Shown: positions 9,929-18,364, counted from the first letter of the stretch. The stretch: 48,371 nucleotides of DNA from Desulfobulbaceae bacterium (GCA_004796425.1 QZLB01000182.1:1-48371); one strand, 5' to 3'. Notes: generated by a model not told the origin, from the letters alone. Numbers and translations are program-made.

Positions 9929-9950
9929 GATGAATGACCACTCATTCATC
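9929..9950. promoter_or_regulatory. FadR-type operator palindrome upstream of the TetR gene
   Basis: Two perfect 9-bp inverted arms, GATGAATGA and TCATTCATC, flank the 4-base centre CCAC. The inner 18 bp fit the published Bacillus FadR (YsiA) consensus TGAATGA-N4-TCATTCA exactly in both arms. The position between the tetR-family gene and purD-purE fits autoregulation. Binding itself is inferred. Confidence 0.75.
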
Positions 9951-10054
9951 TAATCTTTCAGCCATGGTTTGTCAATCCGTAATTTACTGATACCATTGCC
10001 ATTGTATGATATTGATATCTATCTCGATAACTTATTGATTGTAAGATTTTTTAT

Positions 10055-10066
10055 ATCGTATACGAT
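10055..10066. promoter_or_regulatory. Palindrome ATCGTATACGAT upstream of purD-purE
   Basis: A perfect 12-bp palindrome 57 bp before the purD-purE start codon in an AT-rich region. Its core TCGTATACGA has the T-x-GT-ATA-C form seen in operators of GntR regulators, but a chance palindrome is possible and no GntR gene is present in the window. Confidence 0.25.
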
Positions 10067-10123
10067 TTACTGAATTTATAATTTGTGGAAATAAAAAGGT
10101 CAAAATCTATAAATGGGGGAGTT

Positions 10124-11899
10124 ATGAAAGTATTGGTCATCGGTTCCGGAGGTCGAGAACACTCACTGGTCTGGAAAATCAAACAGAGCAAAAAGGTTGA
10201 AAAAATTTATTGCGCACCAGGCAATGCAGGGATCAGCAAAATGGCTGACTGTGTTGATATCAGTGCGACGGATGTAAACAAACTTGCTTCTTTTGCCAAA
10301 AAAGAGGGCATTGATTTAACAGTGGTAGGGCCTGAATCATCACTTGTCGAAGGCGTTGTCGATGTCTTTGAAGAAGAAGGGATGAAAATTTTTGGGCCGA
10401 ATAAGAAAGCGGCAATTTTAGAGGGAAGCAAAGTATTCACCAAAGAATTTCTTAAAAAATATGACATCCCCACAGCTGATTTTAAAATCTTTGTGGATCG
10501 GAAGAAAGCTAAAAAATATATTGAAAAATGTGGTGCACCAATTGTGGTCAAAGCAGATGGTCTTGCTGCGGGGAAAGGGGTTATTGTAGCCGAAACAGTT
10601 AAAGAGGCCAAGGAAGCAGTTGACCTGATTATGAAAGATAAAGCTTTTGGTCAGGCAGGGAACAAAGTGGTAGTAGAAGATTGTCTTAAAGGGGAAGAAG
10701 CCTCGTTTATTGCTTTCACCGATGGAAAAACGATACTTCCACTCCCAACCTCTCAGGATCACAAACCGATATATGATGAAGATAAAGGTCCCAATACAGG
10801 TGGTATGGGCGCATATTCTCCCGCTCCTGTGGTAACTGATGAGATATCTGAATTCGTAATGGATAATATCATGTTACCAACAATACGTGGATTGGCAGCC
10901 GAGGGGAGGCCATATAAAGGTATGCTCTATGCCGGCTTGATGATAGAAGGTAACAAGATAAATGTACTTGAGTTCAATTGCAGGTTTGGGGATCCAGAAG
11001 CACAACCACTGCTGATGCGTCTTAAAAATGATTTAGTTGATATTCTTGAAGCTGGAGTAGACGGAACGCTTGACAAGATTAAAATGAATATTGATCCACG
11101 CCCAACGGTCTGTGTCGTTATGTCGTCCGGTGGGTATCCGGGAAAGTATGAGACCGGAAAAATGATAACCGGGCTCACCAAGGCAGCGGCAATGCCAGGT
11201 ATCGAAGTTTTCCATGCAGGTACGACAATGAACCGTGGCCGCACCTCAACAGCAGGAGGAAGAGTACTCGGTGTTACCGCAATCGGTAAAGATCTGCAGA
11301 CTTCAATTAAAAGGGCCTACCGGGCAGTTGAGGTAATAAAGTGGACCCAATCGTATTATCGTACTGACATTGGGGCAAAGGCGCTCAAACGATTTGCAGA
11401 TCCTGCAGGCGAAATTAAAGTCGGCATTTTGATGGGAAGTGATTCCGATTTACCGGTGATGCAGGCAGCCGTAGACGTGTTAAAAAGCATGGGCGTTGGT
11501 GTTGAGATAACGGTCGCTTCGGCTCACCGAACCCCTGAACGAGTCATGAAATATACTGCTGAAGCACCAAAACGTGGCCTGAAACTTATTATTGCCGGAG
11601 CTGGAATGGCAGCACATTTGGCAGGGGTTATTGCATCCCATACTGATTTACCTGTTATCGGTGTACCACTGGATGCCTCTCCGCTTGGAGGCATGGATGC
11701 CCTGCTGGCGACCGTGCAAATGCCCCCTGGTGTTCCGGTAGCCACGATGGGTATTGGTAAGGCAGGCGCTAAGAATGCTGCTGTGTTTGCGGTTCGGATG
11801 CTTGCCTTAGAGGATCAAAAACTTGCCAAGCGTCTGGTTGAGTATCGCGAAGAAATGGTTAAGGAAGTGTTGCGTAAGGCTGAAAAAGTTGAGGGATAA
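10124..11899 (+). CDS. purD/purE: Fused phosphoribosylamine-glycine ligase / AIR carboxylase (PurD-PurE)
   Basis: A 591-residue protein that joins two purine-synthesis enzymes. Residues 1 to about 425 are PurD: MKVLVIGSGGREHSLVWK, the ATP-grasp segment VVKADGLAAGKGVIV, NTGGMGAYSPAP and LEFNCRFGDPEAQ. Residues from about 430 to the end are PurE: VGILMGSDSDLPVM, VASAHRTPERV, AGMAAHLAGVIA and VQMPPGVPVATMGIG. PurD makes GAR (step 2); PurE handles AIR/CAIR (step 6), so the steps are not consecutive. The ATG at 10124 has GGGGGAG just upstream; an in-frame GTG at 10085 is rejected. No PurK is in the window. The 3' end overlaps the next gene. Confidence 0.95.
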   Translation: MKVLVIGSGGREHSLVWKIKQSKKVEKIYCAPGNAGISKMADCVDISATDVNKLASFAKKEGIDLTVVGPESSLVEGVVDVFEEEGMKIFGPNKKAAILEGSKVFTKEFLKKYDIPTADFKIFVDRKKAKKYIEKCGAPIVVKADGLAAGKGVIVAETVKEAKEAVDLIMKDKAFGQAGNKVVVEDCLKGEEASFIAFTDGKTILPLPTSQDHKPIYDEDKGPNTGGMGAYSPAPVVTDEISEFVMDNIMLPTIRGLAAEGRPYKGMLYAGLMIEGNKINVLEFNCRFGDPEAQPLLMRLKNDLVDILEAGVDGTLDKIKMNIDPRPTVCVVMSSGGYPGKYETGKMITGLTKAAAMPGIEVFHAGTTMNRGRTSTAGGRVLGVTAIGKDLQTSIKRAYRAVEVIKWTQSYYRTDIGAKALKRFADPAGEIKVGILMGSDSDLPVMQAAVDVLKSMGVGVEITVASAHRTPERVMKYTAEAPKRGLKLIIAGAGMAAHLAGVIASHTDLPVIGVPLDASPLGGMDALLATVQMPPGVPVATMGIGKAGAKNAAVFAVRMLALEDQKLAKRLVEYREEMVKEVLRKAEKVEG

Positions 11900-12506
11900 C
11901 AAGCATATTCTCGCCACTCCGGATTCGATAAGAAAGGCTGCTGAGATTGTCCGGAGTGGTGGTGTCGTGGCACTCCCCACCGAAACCTTCTATGCATTGG
12001 CAGTAGATCCATTTTCGCCAAAAGCTCTGGAGAAACTGTTCACCATAAAAAAACGGTCTTTATCCAAACCAATTCTCTTGTTAATAAGCAGCCACCAGCA
12101 ACTCCAGCTGTTGGTTAAGGAAGTCCCCCCCCTCTATGAATCATTACTTCGCATATACTGGCCGGGCCCGCTTACCCTTATCTTTCGTGCGAGCAGCACG
12201 TTGCCCTCTCTGCTAACCGGTGGCACAGGGACGGTTGGCATACGGTTTTCCTCTAGTGATACCGTAATGAAACTCTGTTCAGAACTAGAGGGACCTGTTA
12301 CGGGCACCAGCGCCAATATATCAGGCGGATTGCCCGGTGCTAATAGTAAAGATATTCTCAAGATTTTCGGTAATCAGGTAGATCTGGTACTCGAAAATCG
12401 TTTCAAGAATTCTTTGCAAAAAAAAGGTTCAACGATAGTCGATGGACTCAGTGGTAAATTGCGGGTGATCAGAGAAGGGGTGATCCCTGAACATGAAATC
12501 CTCTAA
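11889..12506 (+). CDS. tsaC: Threonylcarbamoyl-AMP synthase (Sua5/YrdC/YwlC family)
   Basis: About 205 residues. The enzyme makes threonylcarbamoyl-AMP from Thr, bicarbonate and ATP for the t6A37 tRNA modification. Family blocks are clear: GGVVALPTETFYALAVDP, IKKRSLSKPI (with the KxR...KP signature), WPGPLTLIF, GTVGIRF and GTSANISG. The start is uncertain. No ATG exists in frame before the conserved domain; I chose TTG 11889, which overlaps the end of purD-purE by 11 bases with AAGG 9 bases upstream. This suggests translational coupling. A TTG at 11823 would lengthen the overlap. Confidence 0.88.
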   Translation: MRDNKHILATPDSIRKAAEIVRSGGVVALPTETFYALAVDPFSPKALEKLFTIKKRSLSKPILLLISSHQQLQLLVKEVPPLYESLLRIYWPGPLTLIFRASSTLPSLLTGGTGTVGIRFSSSDTVMKLCSELEGPVTGTSANISGGLPGANSKDILKIFGNQVDLVLENRFKNSLQKKGSTIVDGLSGKLRVIREGVIPEHEIL

Positions 12507-12638
12507 CTTTTATTCGTGCCAGGTTTTGCAGCGCAACATGTACGAGTTGAGATTATATTGATTAATATGATACCATGGATACGTAAGAATCGGGAAACAG
12601 GACGTTCGGTAATATAAAAACATCTGAAAGGTGAGAAA

Positions 12639-12962
12639 ATGGACGGTCTGAATTGGGACAAAGAATTTGCCCTTGAGCAGGCGGCAGATGATGCTGATCT
12701 CCTACAGGAGCTTCTTGAAATTTTCAAAGATTCCTATGGAAATGATCTGGCACTGATAAAAAGCGGAGTTGAGGAGGGGAATGCATCAGCTATATCCGGC
12801 GCTGCTCACTCAATAAAGGGAGCAGCTGCAAGCCTTGGCATTCACGGCATTCGTGATCTTGCCCTGAGCATTGAAGCTGACGCTCGCAATGACAGCCTGG
12901 CTGTCGCAAAAGAGAATATAGCGCAACTTGAACACTTGTACGAGGAATTGAAGCAGCTGTAG
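12639..12962 (+). CDS. Stand-alone histidine phosphotransfer (HPt) protein
   Basis: A 107-residue all-helical HPt domain. The phospho-accepting His57 lies in AAHSIKGAAASLG, which matches the HxxKGxxxxxG signature. It has no kinase or receiver part and no obvious partner next to it, so it probably relays phosphate for a hybrid kinase encoded elsewhere. The ATG follows AAGGTGAG. A strong terminator follows directly. Confidence 0.9.
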   Translation: MDGLNWDKEFALEQAADDADLLQELLEIFKDSYGNDLALIKSGVEEGNASAISGAAHSIKGAAASLGIHGIRDLALSIEADARNDSLAVAKENIAQLEHLYEELKQL

Positions 12963-12984
12963 AAAAATATTTGTGGGTAATAAT

Positions 12985-13036
12985 AATGGGGAGCGGAAAG
13001 GGCAAGATCTGCAGTCCTTCCACTCCCCATTTTTTT
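12985..13036 (+). terminator. Intrinsic terminator after the HPt gene
   Basis: The arm AATGGGGAGCGGAAAGG pairs with CCTTCCACTCCCCATT with one bulge and one wobble, followed by a run of seven T on the plus strand. It ends the HPt transcript and reaches into the last bases of the opposing ettA gene. Confidence 0.85.
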
Positions 13037-14717
13037 ATCGGGTGAGCTGACGGTATTTAATTCGTTTAGGAATATCAGCCTCCGCTCCAAGCCTTTTTCT
13101 CTTGTCTTTCTCGTAATCTGAGAAGTTTCCTTCAAACCAGACCACCTCTGAATTACCCTCGAATGCTAAAATATGAGTCGCGATTCGATCAAGGAACCAG
13201 CGATCGTGGCTGATCACTACTGCGCACCCGGCATAATTTTCAAGGGCCTCCTCAAGAGCTCGAAGTGTATTTACGTCGAGATCATTCGTAGGCTCATCAA
13301 GGAGCAGAACATTCCCACCTTCTTTTAACATTTTGGCGAGGTGAACGCGATTACGCTGACCCCCGGATAACAAGCCGACCTTTTTTTGCTGATCAGAGCC
13401 AGAAAAGTTAAATCTTGCAACATAGGCTCGAGAATTAACCTCTTTGGTCCCGAGCCATACTGTATCCTGTCCTTCTGAAATTGATTCCCAGATCGTGTGC
13501 TCCGGATTCAGTGAGTCTCGGGTCTGATCTACATAGGATAACTTCACGGTTTCACCAAGCGTGATTGTTCCTTCATCAGGAGTTTCATGTGAGGTAATCA
13601 TTTGGAATAAGGTTGTTTTTCCTGCCCCATTTGGACCAATGACTCCTACAATACCTCCCGGCGGTAGCATGAAATCCATGTTTTCAAAAAGAACCCGATC
13701 CTCAAATGCTTTTTTTACTCCAATGGCCTCGATTACCTTTTTGCCAAGTCGGGGACCGGGAGGAATGTAAAGTTCAAGATCCTTCACACTCTGATCACCA
13801 CCGGTTGTTAATAATTCCTCATATGAACTGATACGGGCTCTTGATTTGGATCTTTTTCCTTTAGGGGACATGCGAATCCATTCTAGTTCGCGCTTAAGGG
13901 TTTTGCGACGATCGCTTTCGTGTTTCTCTTCAACGGCGAGACGCTTTTCTTTTTGTTCCAGCCAAGAGGAGTAGTTGCCTTTCCATGGTATCCCCTTGCC
14001 TCGATCAAGTTCTAGAATCCACCCTGCTACATTATCGAGGAAATATCGATCATGGGTAACGGCGATAATGGTTCCTTCGTATTCCTGTAGGTGCTTTTCA
14101 AGCCAGGCAACCGATTCTGCATCAAGATGATTAGTAGGTTCATCAAGAAGCAGGATATCAGGCTTTTTCAGTAGTATTCGGCATAAGGCAACCCTTCGTT
14201 TTTCTCCTCCCGAGAGGATACCGCAAGCGGTGTCAGAAGGCGGACAGCGCAGAGCATCCATGGCCATTTCAAGTCGTGAATCGATATCCCATGCTGAAAC
14301 CGCATCCAATTTTTCCTGAACTTCAGCCTGCCGATCGATAAGATTTTGCATTTCTTCATCATCCATCGGTTCAGCAAACTTTTCATTGATTTGATTAAAC
14401 TCATTAAGCAGGTCAATGATTTCAGAGACACCCTCCTCAACAATTTCCTTTACCGTTTTTACTGGATCAAGCGCAGGCTCCTGTTCAAGAAAATCTATGG
14501 TAAAGCCTGGTGAGATCACGGTTTTTCCATCAATTTCAGTATCTAAACCGGCAAGTATTCGAAGCAGGGTGCTTTTACCTGATCCGTTTAAGCCGATCAC
14601 ACCGATTTTTGCTCCATAGAAATATGAAAGTGAAATGTCTTTTAATATCGGTTTGTTATCGTATTGTTTACTCACTTTGATCATAGAGTAAATAATTTTG
14701 TTATCTTCGTTGCTCAT
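13035..14717 (-). CDS. ettA: Energy-dependent translational throttle protein EttA (ABC-F ATPase)
   Basis: A 560-residue soluble ABC-F protein with two ATPase domains and no membrane segments; family members bind the ribosomal E site and gate elongation according to energy state. Walker A motifs are GLNGSGKST and GPNGAGKTT. The signatures are LSGGEKRRVALCR and LSGGQRNRVHLAK, and the Walker B segments are LLLDEPTNHLD and LLLDEPTNDLD. The inter-domain linker SPKGKRSKSRARISSYEEL and the arm region fit EttA. The ATG at 14717 is preceded by AGGGGA; a longer frame to 14795 would add 26 unconserved residues. Confidence 0.95.
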   Translation of the reverse strand: MSNEDNKIIYSMIKVSKQYDNKPILKDISLSYFYGAKIGVIGLNGSGKSTLLRILAGLDTEIDGKTVISPGFTIDFLEQEPALDPVKTVKEIVEEGVSEIIDLLNEFNQINEKFAEPMDDEEMQNLIDRQAEVQEKLDAVSAWDIDSRLEMAMDALRCPPSDTACGILSGGEKRRVALCRILLKKPDILLLDEPTNHLDAESVAWLEKHLQEYEGTIIAVTHDRYFLDNVAGWILELDRGKGIPWKGNYSSWLEQKEKRLAVEEKHESDRRKTLKRELEWIRMSPKGKRSKSRARISSYEELLTTGGDQSVKDLELYIPPGPRLGKKVIEAIGVKKAFEDRVLFENMDFMLPPGGIVGVIGPNGAGKTTLFQMITSHETPDEGTITLGETVKLSYVDQTRDSLNPEHTIWESISEGQDTVWLGTKEVNSRAYVARFNFSGSDQQKKVGLLSGGQRNRVHLAKMLKEGGNVLLLDEPTNDLDVNTLRALEEALENYAGCAVVISHDRWFLDRIATHILAFEGNSEVVWFEGNFSDYEKDKRKRLGAEADIPKRIKYRQLTR

Positions 14718-14772
14718 TGCGTTTCCCCTGAGTTTTGAGATTAAGATAAGACCGGCTATATTAACGTGTGAG

Positions 14773-14808
14773 TAAAAAAAAGGGAATAGGCTCAAGGTCC
14801 TATTCCCC
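14773..14808 (-). terminator. Intrinsic terminator of the selenocysteine rhodanese gene
   Basis: Inverted arms GGGAATAGG (14782-14790) and CCTATTCCC (14799-14807) form a 9-bp stem; on the minus strand it is followed by eight T. It separates the rhodanese transcript from ettA downstream. Confidence 0.85.
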
Positions 14809-14835
14809 TAAAACAGAATAATTTTGAGAAGTGTG

Positions 14836-16167
14836 TTATGGCATGATTATTGGACAATCACATTCAGGATCACTGATATCAAGGAGTAAAAACTTCACAT
14901 CATAACCGTTTTTAACCAGTTCGCGATATGCTAAGTCTGCCCGTGCGCCTGTAGAACAGTGAACAAAAATGCGCTTGTCCTTTGGAATGTCAGCCATTCT
15001 TTTTGGTATTTCATCAAGTGGAATATTCACGGTGTTAGTAAAAATACCAAGTTCAGCGATTTCATCAGGCGTTCTCGCATCTATCACGTAGGTATCAGGA
15101 AGTTCTCCATTAACCGCCTTTCTAAATTCAGCAACGGATACCTCTCCCTTGCCAAGTTTTCGTACCCATCTGATTTCCGTAGAAAAGATTGGGCCTTTTT
15201 CTATTTCTCCACCAGAGGCAACCCAACCCTGATAATTCCCTTTCACAAGAGATACGTTTTTGAACCCTTCGTACCTCAGATCATCAAGCGCATCGAGCGC
15301 CTCTTCATCATCATCACTGTAAAGAACGACAGGTGCGTTGCGAGGGATATCATCAATTCGTTCTTCCAGTTGATCGTAATTTACATGAACTGATCGAGGT
15401 ATGCGGCCCTCAACTGCACTCCCGTCATCTCTAAGATCGATCAGGACAATATTTCCTTTTTGAATAAATTCTTGAGAAGCGTAGAGGGGGTGACCAGCTT
15501 TGCTCCATGCAGGCTCACCTGCCAGATAGCCACGAACATTTGTATAACCAAATTTTTTCGCCAGACCGGCGTTAGAAGAGGTCATACCTCACGTGTAACC
15601 ACCACAATAAAAAACGAGTAGTTTGTCTTTGTCATCTGGTAGCACCGAAGCTTTCTTTTCTTTTAACTTGGGTACAGGAATGCTGACAGCACCGGGTAAG
15701 TGTGCCTGGTCGTATCTACTTTTGGGTCGTGCATCAACCAGGAACAGATCGGCTCCATTGGCCATGAGCTCATACAATTCTTCGGTTTGAATTTCTGTCA
15801 CACCTTCAGGTAGCTTGGCCAGTTTTGGTTTGATAACAGTGGCAAATTTATCTTCTCCCCGCTGTTCCCACTGAATAATTGCAGCCTCACCCTTGGCTGC
15901 ATATTCTACACCTTTAGTGTTTTCATCAAAACGTACCATCATGGTTTTGGCTGTGTCGCCTTTACCTACCGTAATGGATATGGTCTTTGCTTTGTTAGAT
16001 TTGCCGACAACCGGTCCCTTAAAGACGTTTTCAGATTTAGTTTCAGCTGCTGCTTTTGCTGGTTGGGCGGCTTGCTTAACTTCGGCCGTCTGCTTTCCAC
16101 AGCCCCAGGTGAAAAGCATTAACAGCGTGAGCTGCAGAACGAAAAAGAGTTTCAATTTTTTTTGCAT
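14836..16167 (-). CDS. Selenocysteine-containing triple-rhodanese lipoprotein (in-frame UGA = Sec193)
   Basis: Read through one UGA (15591-15589) this is a 443-residue exported protein. The N-terminus (MQKKLKLFFVLQLTLLMLF, then TWGC with C23) looks like a lipoprotein signal, though the lipobox is not classical. Rhodanese domain 1 (about 125-220) contains DARPKSRYDQAHLPGA and the loop FYCGGYT-Sec-GMTSSNAG, then KFGYTNVRGYLAGEPAW. Domain 2 (about 232-310) has lost its Cys (loop YSDDDEE). Domain 3 (about 335-430) has a canonical HCSTGARA loop with C404. The same frame, family and fold continue across UGA, and a SECIS-like hairpin follows. Relatives carry Cys at the Sec position. Start: ATG 16167 after AGGGGG. 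Likely a periplasmic sulfur or selenium transfer or redox protein; the substrate is unknown. Ordinary gene calling would yield two pieces, 15589-16206 and 14836-15585. Confidence 0.87.
15553..15591 (-). promoter_or_regulatory. Bacterial SECIS element and UGA of the rhodanese gene
   Basis: On the minus strand UGA (15591-15589) is followed after 21 nt by a hairpin with the stem CGCC/GGCG and the apical loop GGUCU (15567-15563). Further U-A pairs extend below an A/A internal loop. Loop sequence and distance agree with bacterial SECIS elements that recruit SelB; the E. coli fdhF loop also contains GGUCU. Confidence 0.82.
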
Positions 16168-16409
16168 GAATGACCCCCTGTTTTTTTGGTTAATGTTAGC
16201 ATGCAATATTAGAGATTAACTATATAGCTAAAAAGTTAAATTGTATAGGTGTATTTTGTCTAAAATAATCTTCTTTTCAAAAAAGTTTAGCACAAACACC
16301 ACCAGATTTTAAAATGAGATTTTTGCGTAATTTAAGGAGTCCATTAGAGAAAAATTGAGGATTTGTGATAAATTGTTGTGTTATCAATAATGTATGAATT
16401 AACTAGAAT

Positions 16410-16425
16410 TGGTTGCCGCTTTGCA
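16410..16425 (+). promoter_or_regulatory. Possible sigma-54 promoter
   Basis: TGGTTGCCGCTTTGCA has GG and GC separated by ten bases, with the full TTGCA -12 element. The -24 element keeps TGG but not CAC. It lies 219 bp upstream of the calcium-loop gene. This is a pattern match only. Confidence 0.25.
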
Positions 16426-16555
16426 GTGATTTAAAATTTAATACACTATTTCTTACGCCACACGCAGGATGGAATTGATTACATAAACAATGATTGAGAT
16501 AACCGTCAGTTATTATAGTCAAATTTTTGAAAGTAAAAAATAATGATGAAACTCC

Positions 16556-16583
16556 TAAAGTATTGAGGGGTTTACTCCGAAAA
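16556..16583 (+). promoter_or_regulatory. Possible sigma-28 (flagellar-type) promoter
   Basis: TAAAG at 16556 and TCCGAAAA at 16576 resemble TAAA-N15-GCCGATAA with the spacer one base longer and two mismatches in the -10 element. It would give a leader of about 50 nt before the ATG at 16644. Confidence 0.22.
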
Positions 16584-16643
16584 AGAAGATACGGTTAATT
16601 CTTTACTTCTAATTCTTATGGTCAATACGCCAGGGAGGGCATC

Positions 16644-17732
16644 ATGATCATCCAATCATCTTCTGTTCAATTGTCATCTGAACACATTAAAAGAGAAACT
16701 CACCTAATTTCCGAGAAACTTCAAATATGGAACACTGGAGAGAATCGACCACCAGAGCCCGGCGAAAATCAAGCTAACAGGAATACCCTTAACCCCGGTC
16801 GTGAGTCGGTGATAGACCGCGTTAGTTTGATGGGTAGGAAATCAGAGCTAAATGAAACTGATGGGATCAAAGAAGGCGACTACGAAGATACGATGGTTGA
16901 GGATTTGAATATCAGGATTTTGAAGATGCTGATTGAGCGGTTGACCGGTAGACGCGTTAAAGTAGTAAATCCAGAAGAGTTCAGACCAGAAGGTAGTTCT
17001 CGTAGCCTCGATAACAATGGACCATCACCTTTTCACTCGCCAGATTCTGAGGGAATTGTTGATGATAGGTTTGGGATGATTTATGAAAGGTTGGAACGAG
17101 TAACCGAGGAGCAACGTGCGTCTTTTCATGCGGTTGCACGGATTACCAATGATGCTGGAGAGGAAGTTTCGGTTTATATAGAACTGAGCATGCAAAGAAA
17201 ATATGTAGCTGAGCAGAGCCTTTCAATTCGCGCTGGTGCCGCTTTAAAAGATCCCCTGGTTCTTAATTTCAATGGAAACGTCAGCCAATTATCTGATATG
17301 ACATTTGAATTTGATTTGGATGTCGATGGAGAGAATGATAATTTCCGTTTCATCGAGCGCGGCTCAGGGTATCTCGTGCATGATCAGAACCGCGATAATG
17401 TGGTAAATGATGGGTCGGAACTTTTTGGACCCCAAACCGGGCAAGGTTTTGATGAACTTGCTCAATTTGATCAAGACAAAAATGGTTGGATCGATGAGAA
17501 TGACCAAATTTTCGGCAACCTGAAAATATGGATGTTGAATGAAAAGGGTGAACGAACATTAGTATCCCTTGGAAAGATTGGTGTTGGTGCCATCTATGTT
17601 TCCGCAGTTGACACACCTTTTGATTTAAAAAGTGACCACAATGAGCTGGAAGGGCAAATTCGATCAACAGGGATATTTCTCAACGAAGATGGAACGGCCG
17701 GGACTGTTCAACAAGTAGACATTGTTGTTTGA
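16644..17732 (+). CDS. Conserved unknown protein with calcium-binding (EF-hand/VCBS-like) loops
   Basis: A 362-residue hydrophilic protein without a signal peptide. The first 200 residues are low in conservation and charged. The C-terminal 150 residues carry Asp-rich loops: FDLDVDGENDNFRF, DQNRDNVVNDGSELFGPQTG and FDQDKNGWIDENDQIF. This C-terminal block (ELFG...GF.ELA..D..GNGWIDE.D) is known from many Proteobacteria and Desulfobacterota proteins of unknown function and suggests calcium binding and possible non-classical secretion. The ATG has a strong AGGGAGG. It stands alone downstream of a 476-bp gap; its regulation is unclear. Confidence 0.7.
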   Translation: MIIQSSSVQLSSEHIKRETHLISEKLQIWNTGENRPPEPGENQANRNTLNPGRESVIDRVSLMGRKSELNETDGIKEGDYEDTMVEDLNIRILKMLIERLTGRRVKVVNPEEFRPEGSSRSLDNNGPSPFHSPDSEGIVDDRFGMIYERLERVTEEQRASFHAVARITNDAGEEVSVYIELSMQRKYVAEQSLSIRAGAALKDPLVLNFNGNVSQLSDMTFEFDLDVDGENDNFRFIERGSGYLVHDQNRDNVVNDGSELFGPQTGQGFDELAQFDQDKNGWIDENDQIFGNLKIWMLNEKGERTLVSLGKIGVGAIYVSAVDTPFDLKSDHNELEGQIRSTGIFLNEDGTAGTVQQVDIVV

Positions 17733-17734
17733 TT

Positions 17735-18364
17735 CTATTGAGGTGTCATTTTATTAAGGTAAAGAAAATAGCCGTTCACCTTGCCAATAAGGTCTTCTGT
17801 TTCCGAATAACCGGGAACCCTGCCACGATTGAGTGAAGTATTATTCTCACCAGCATTCCAGGCTGTGACAACAAGCTCAATTTTCCCATTAAATCGATAA
17901 TTATACCGAGAGATAAGGTAGACAGTCAGAAGAATGTTTATCGCAGGATCGTGAAGTGAATCTAAAGAGAGATCCTGTAATTTAGACTCTTCAATGTATT
18001 TGAAATTAACCCCGGTATTATAGAGAACCCTGGCGGCAGCTTTACCTGTTTCATGAACAATCTGACCAAGTCCACGGGCGTTATCGACAGATACAGCACC
18101 GGGGTCTACCGATGACTCTGCAATAATCAATGCCTTCACAAAATTTCGGTTTACGACATTGTTTTTCTTATGATAGGCAAATCCGCAAAAATATTTGATT
18201 AGATGATCGTATTGCTCGATTTTGACGATAAGAGAGGGATCGAGTTGTACTGACTTATAGGTTTTGATCGAATCCTTGAAATCACCATAAGCAGGTGCAG
18301 CAGTAATAGATACCAGCCAGAGTGTGACCAACAATCCTGGCACGCGTATCGCAAATTGATGCAT
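17735..18364 (-). CDS. Exported lytic transglycosylase (SLT domain)
   Basis: 209 residues with a signal peptide (about MHQFAIRVPGLLVTLWLVSITAAPAYG). The SLT-type fold is recognisable: ALIIAESSVDPGAVS with the likely catalytic Glu, ARGLGQIVHETG, and VVTAWNAGENN, the family's Ala-Tyr/Trp-Asn-Ala-Gly block. It would cleave peptidoglycan glycan strands in the periplasm with anhydro-muropeptide formation. It begins only 3 bases after the stop of the M18 aminopeptidase gene, so the two form an operon. Confidence 0.82.
   Translation of the reverse strand: MHQFAIRVPGLLVTLWLVSITAAPAYGDFKDSIKTYKSVQLDPSLIVKIEQYDHLIKYFCGFAYHKKNNVVNRNFVKALIIAESSVDPGAVSVDNARGLGQIVHETGKAAARVLYNTGVNFKYIEESKLQDLSLDSLHDPAINILLTVYLISRYNYRFNGKIELVVTAWNAGENNTSLNRGRVPGYSETEDLIGKVNGYFLYLNKMTPQ

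Larger units (their letters stand above)
16168..16643. other. Gene-free AT-rich stretch with candidate promoters
   Basis: A 476-bp divergent intergenic region between the selenocysteine rhodanese and the calcium-loop protein. I see no conserved ORF or RNA gene. Two promoter-like patterns on the plus strand are listed separately (16410 and 16556). Short inverted TGATAA/TTATCA repeats occur near 16367-16386. Confidence 0.5.

Noticed and set aside
10085-10123. Upstream GTG start for purD-purE
   Set aside because: It adds 13 unconserved residues, and the ATG at 10124 has a strong GGGGGAG.
14836-15585. Separate 249-residue cytosolic rhodanese starting at ATG 15585
   Set aside because: The start lies inside a rhodanese active-site loop, there is no ribosome site, and the previous codons encode the matching first half of the domain in the same frame.
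16141-16180. Second FadR half-site TGAATGA near 16167
   Set aside because: The other half TCATTCA is absent at the required spacing; the bases belong to the rhodanese start and ribosome site.
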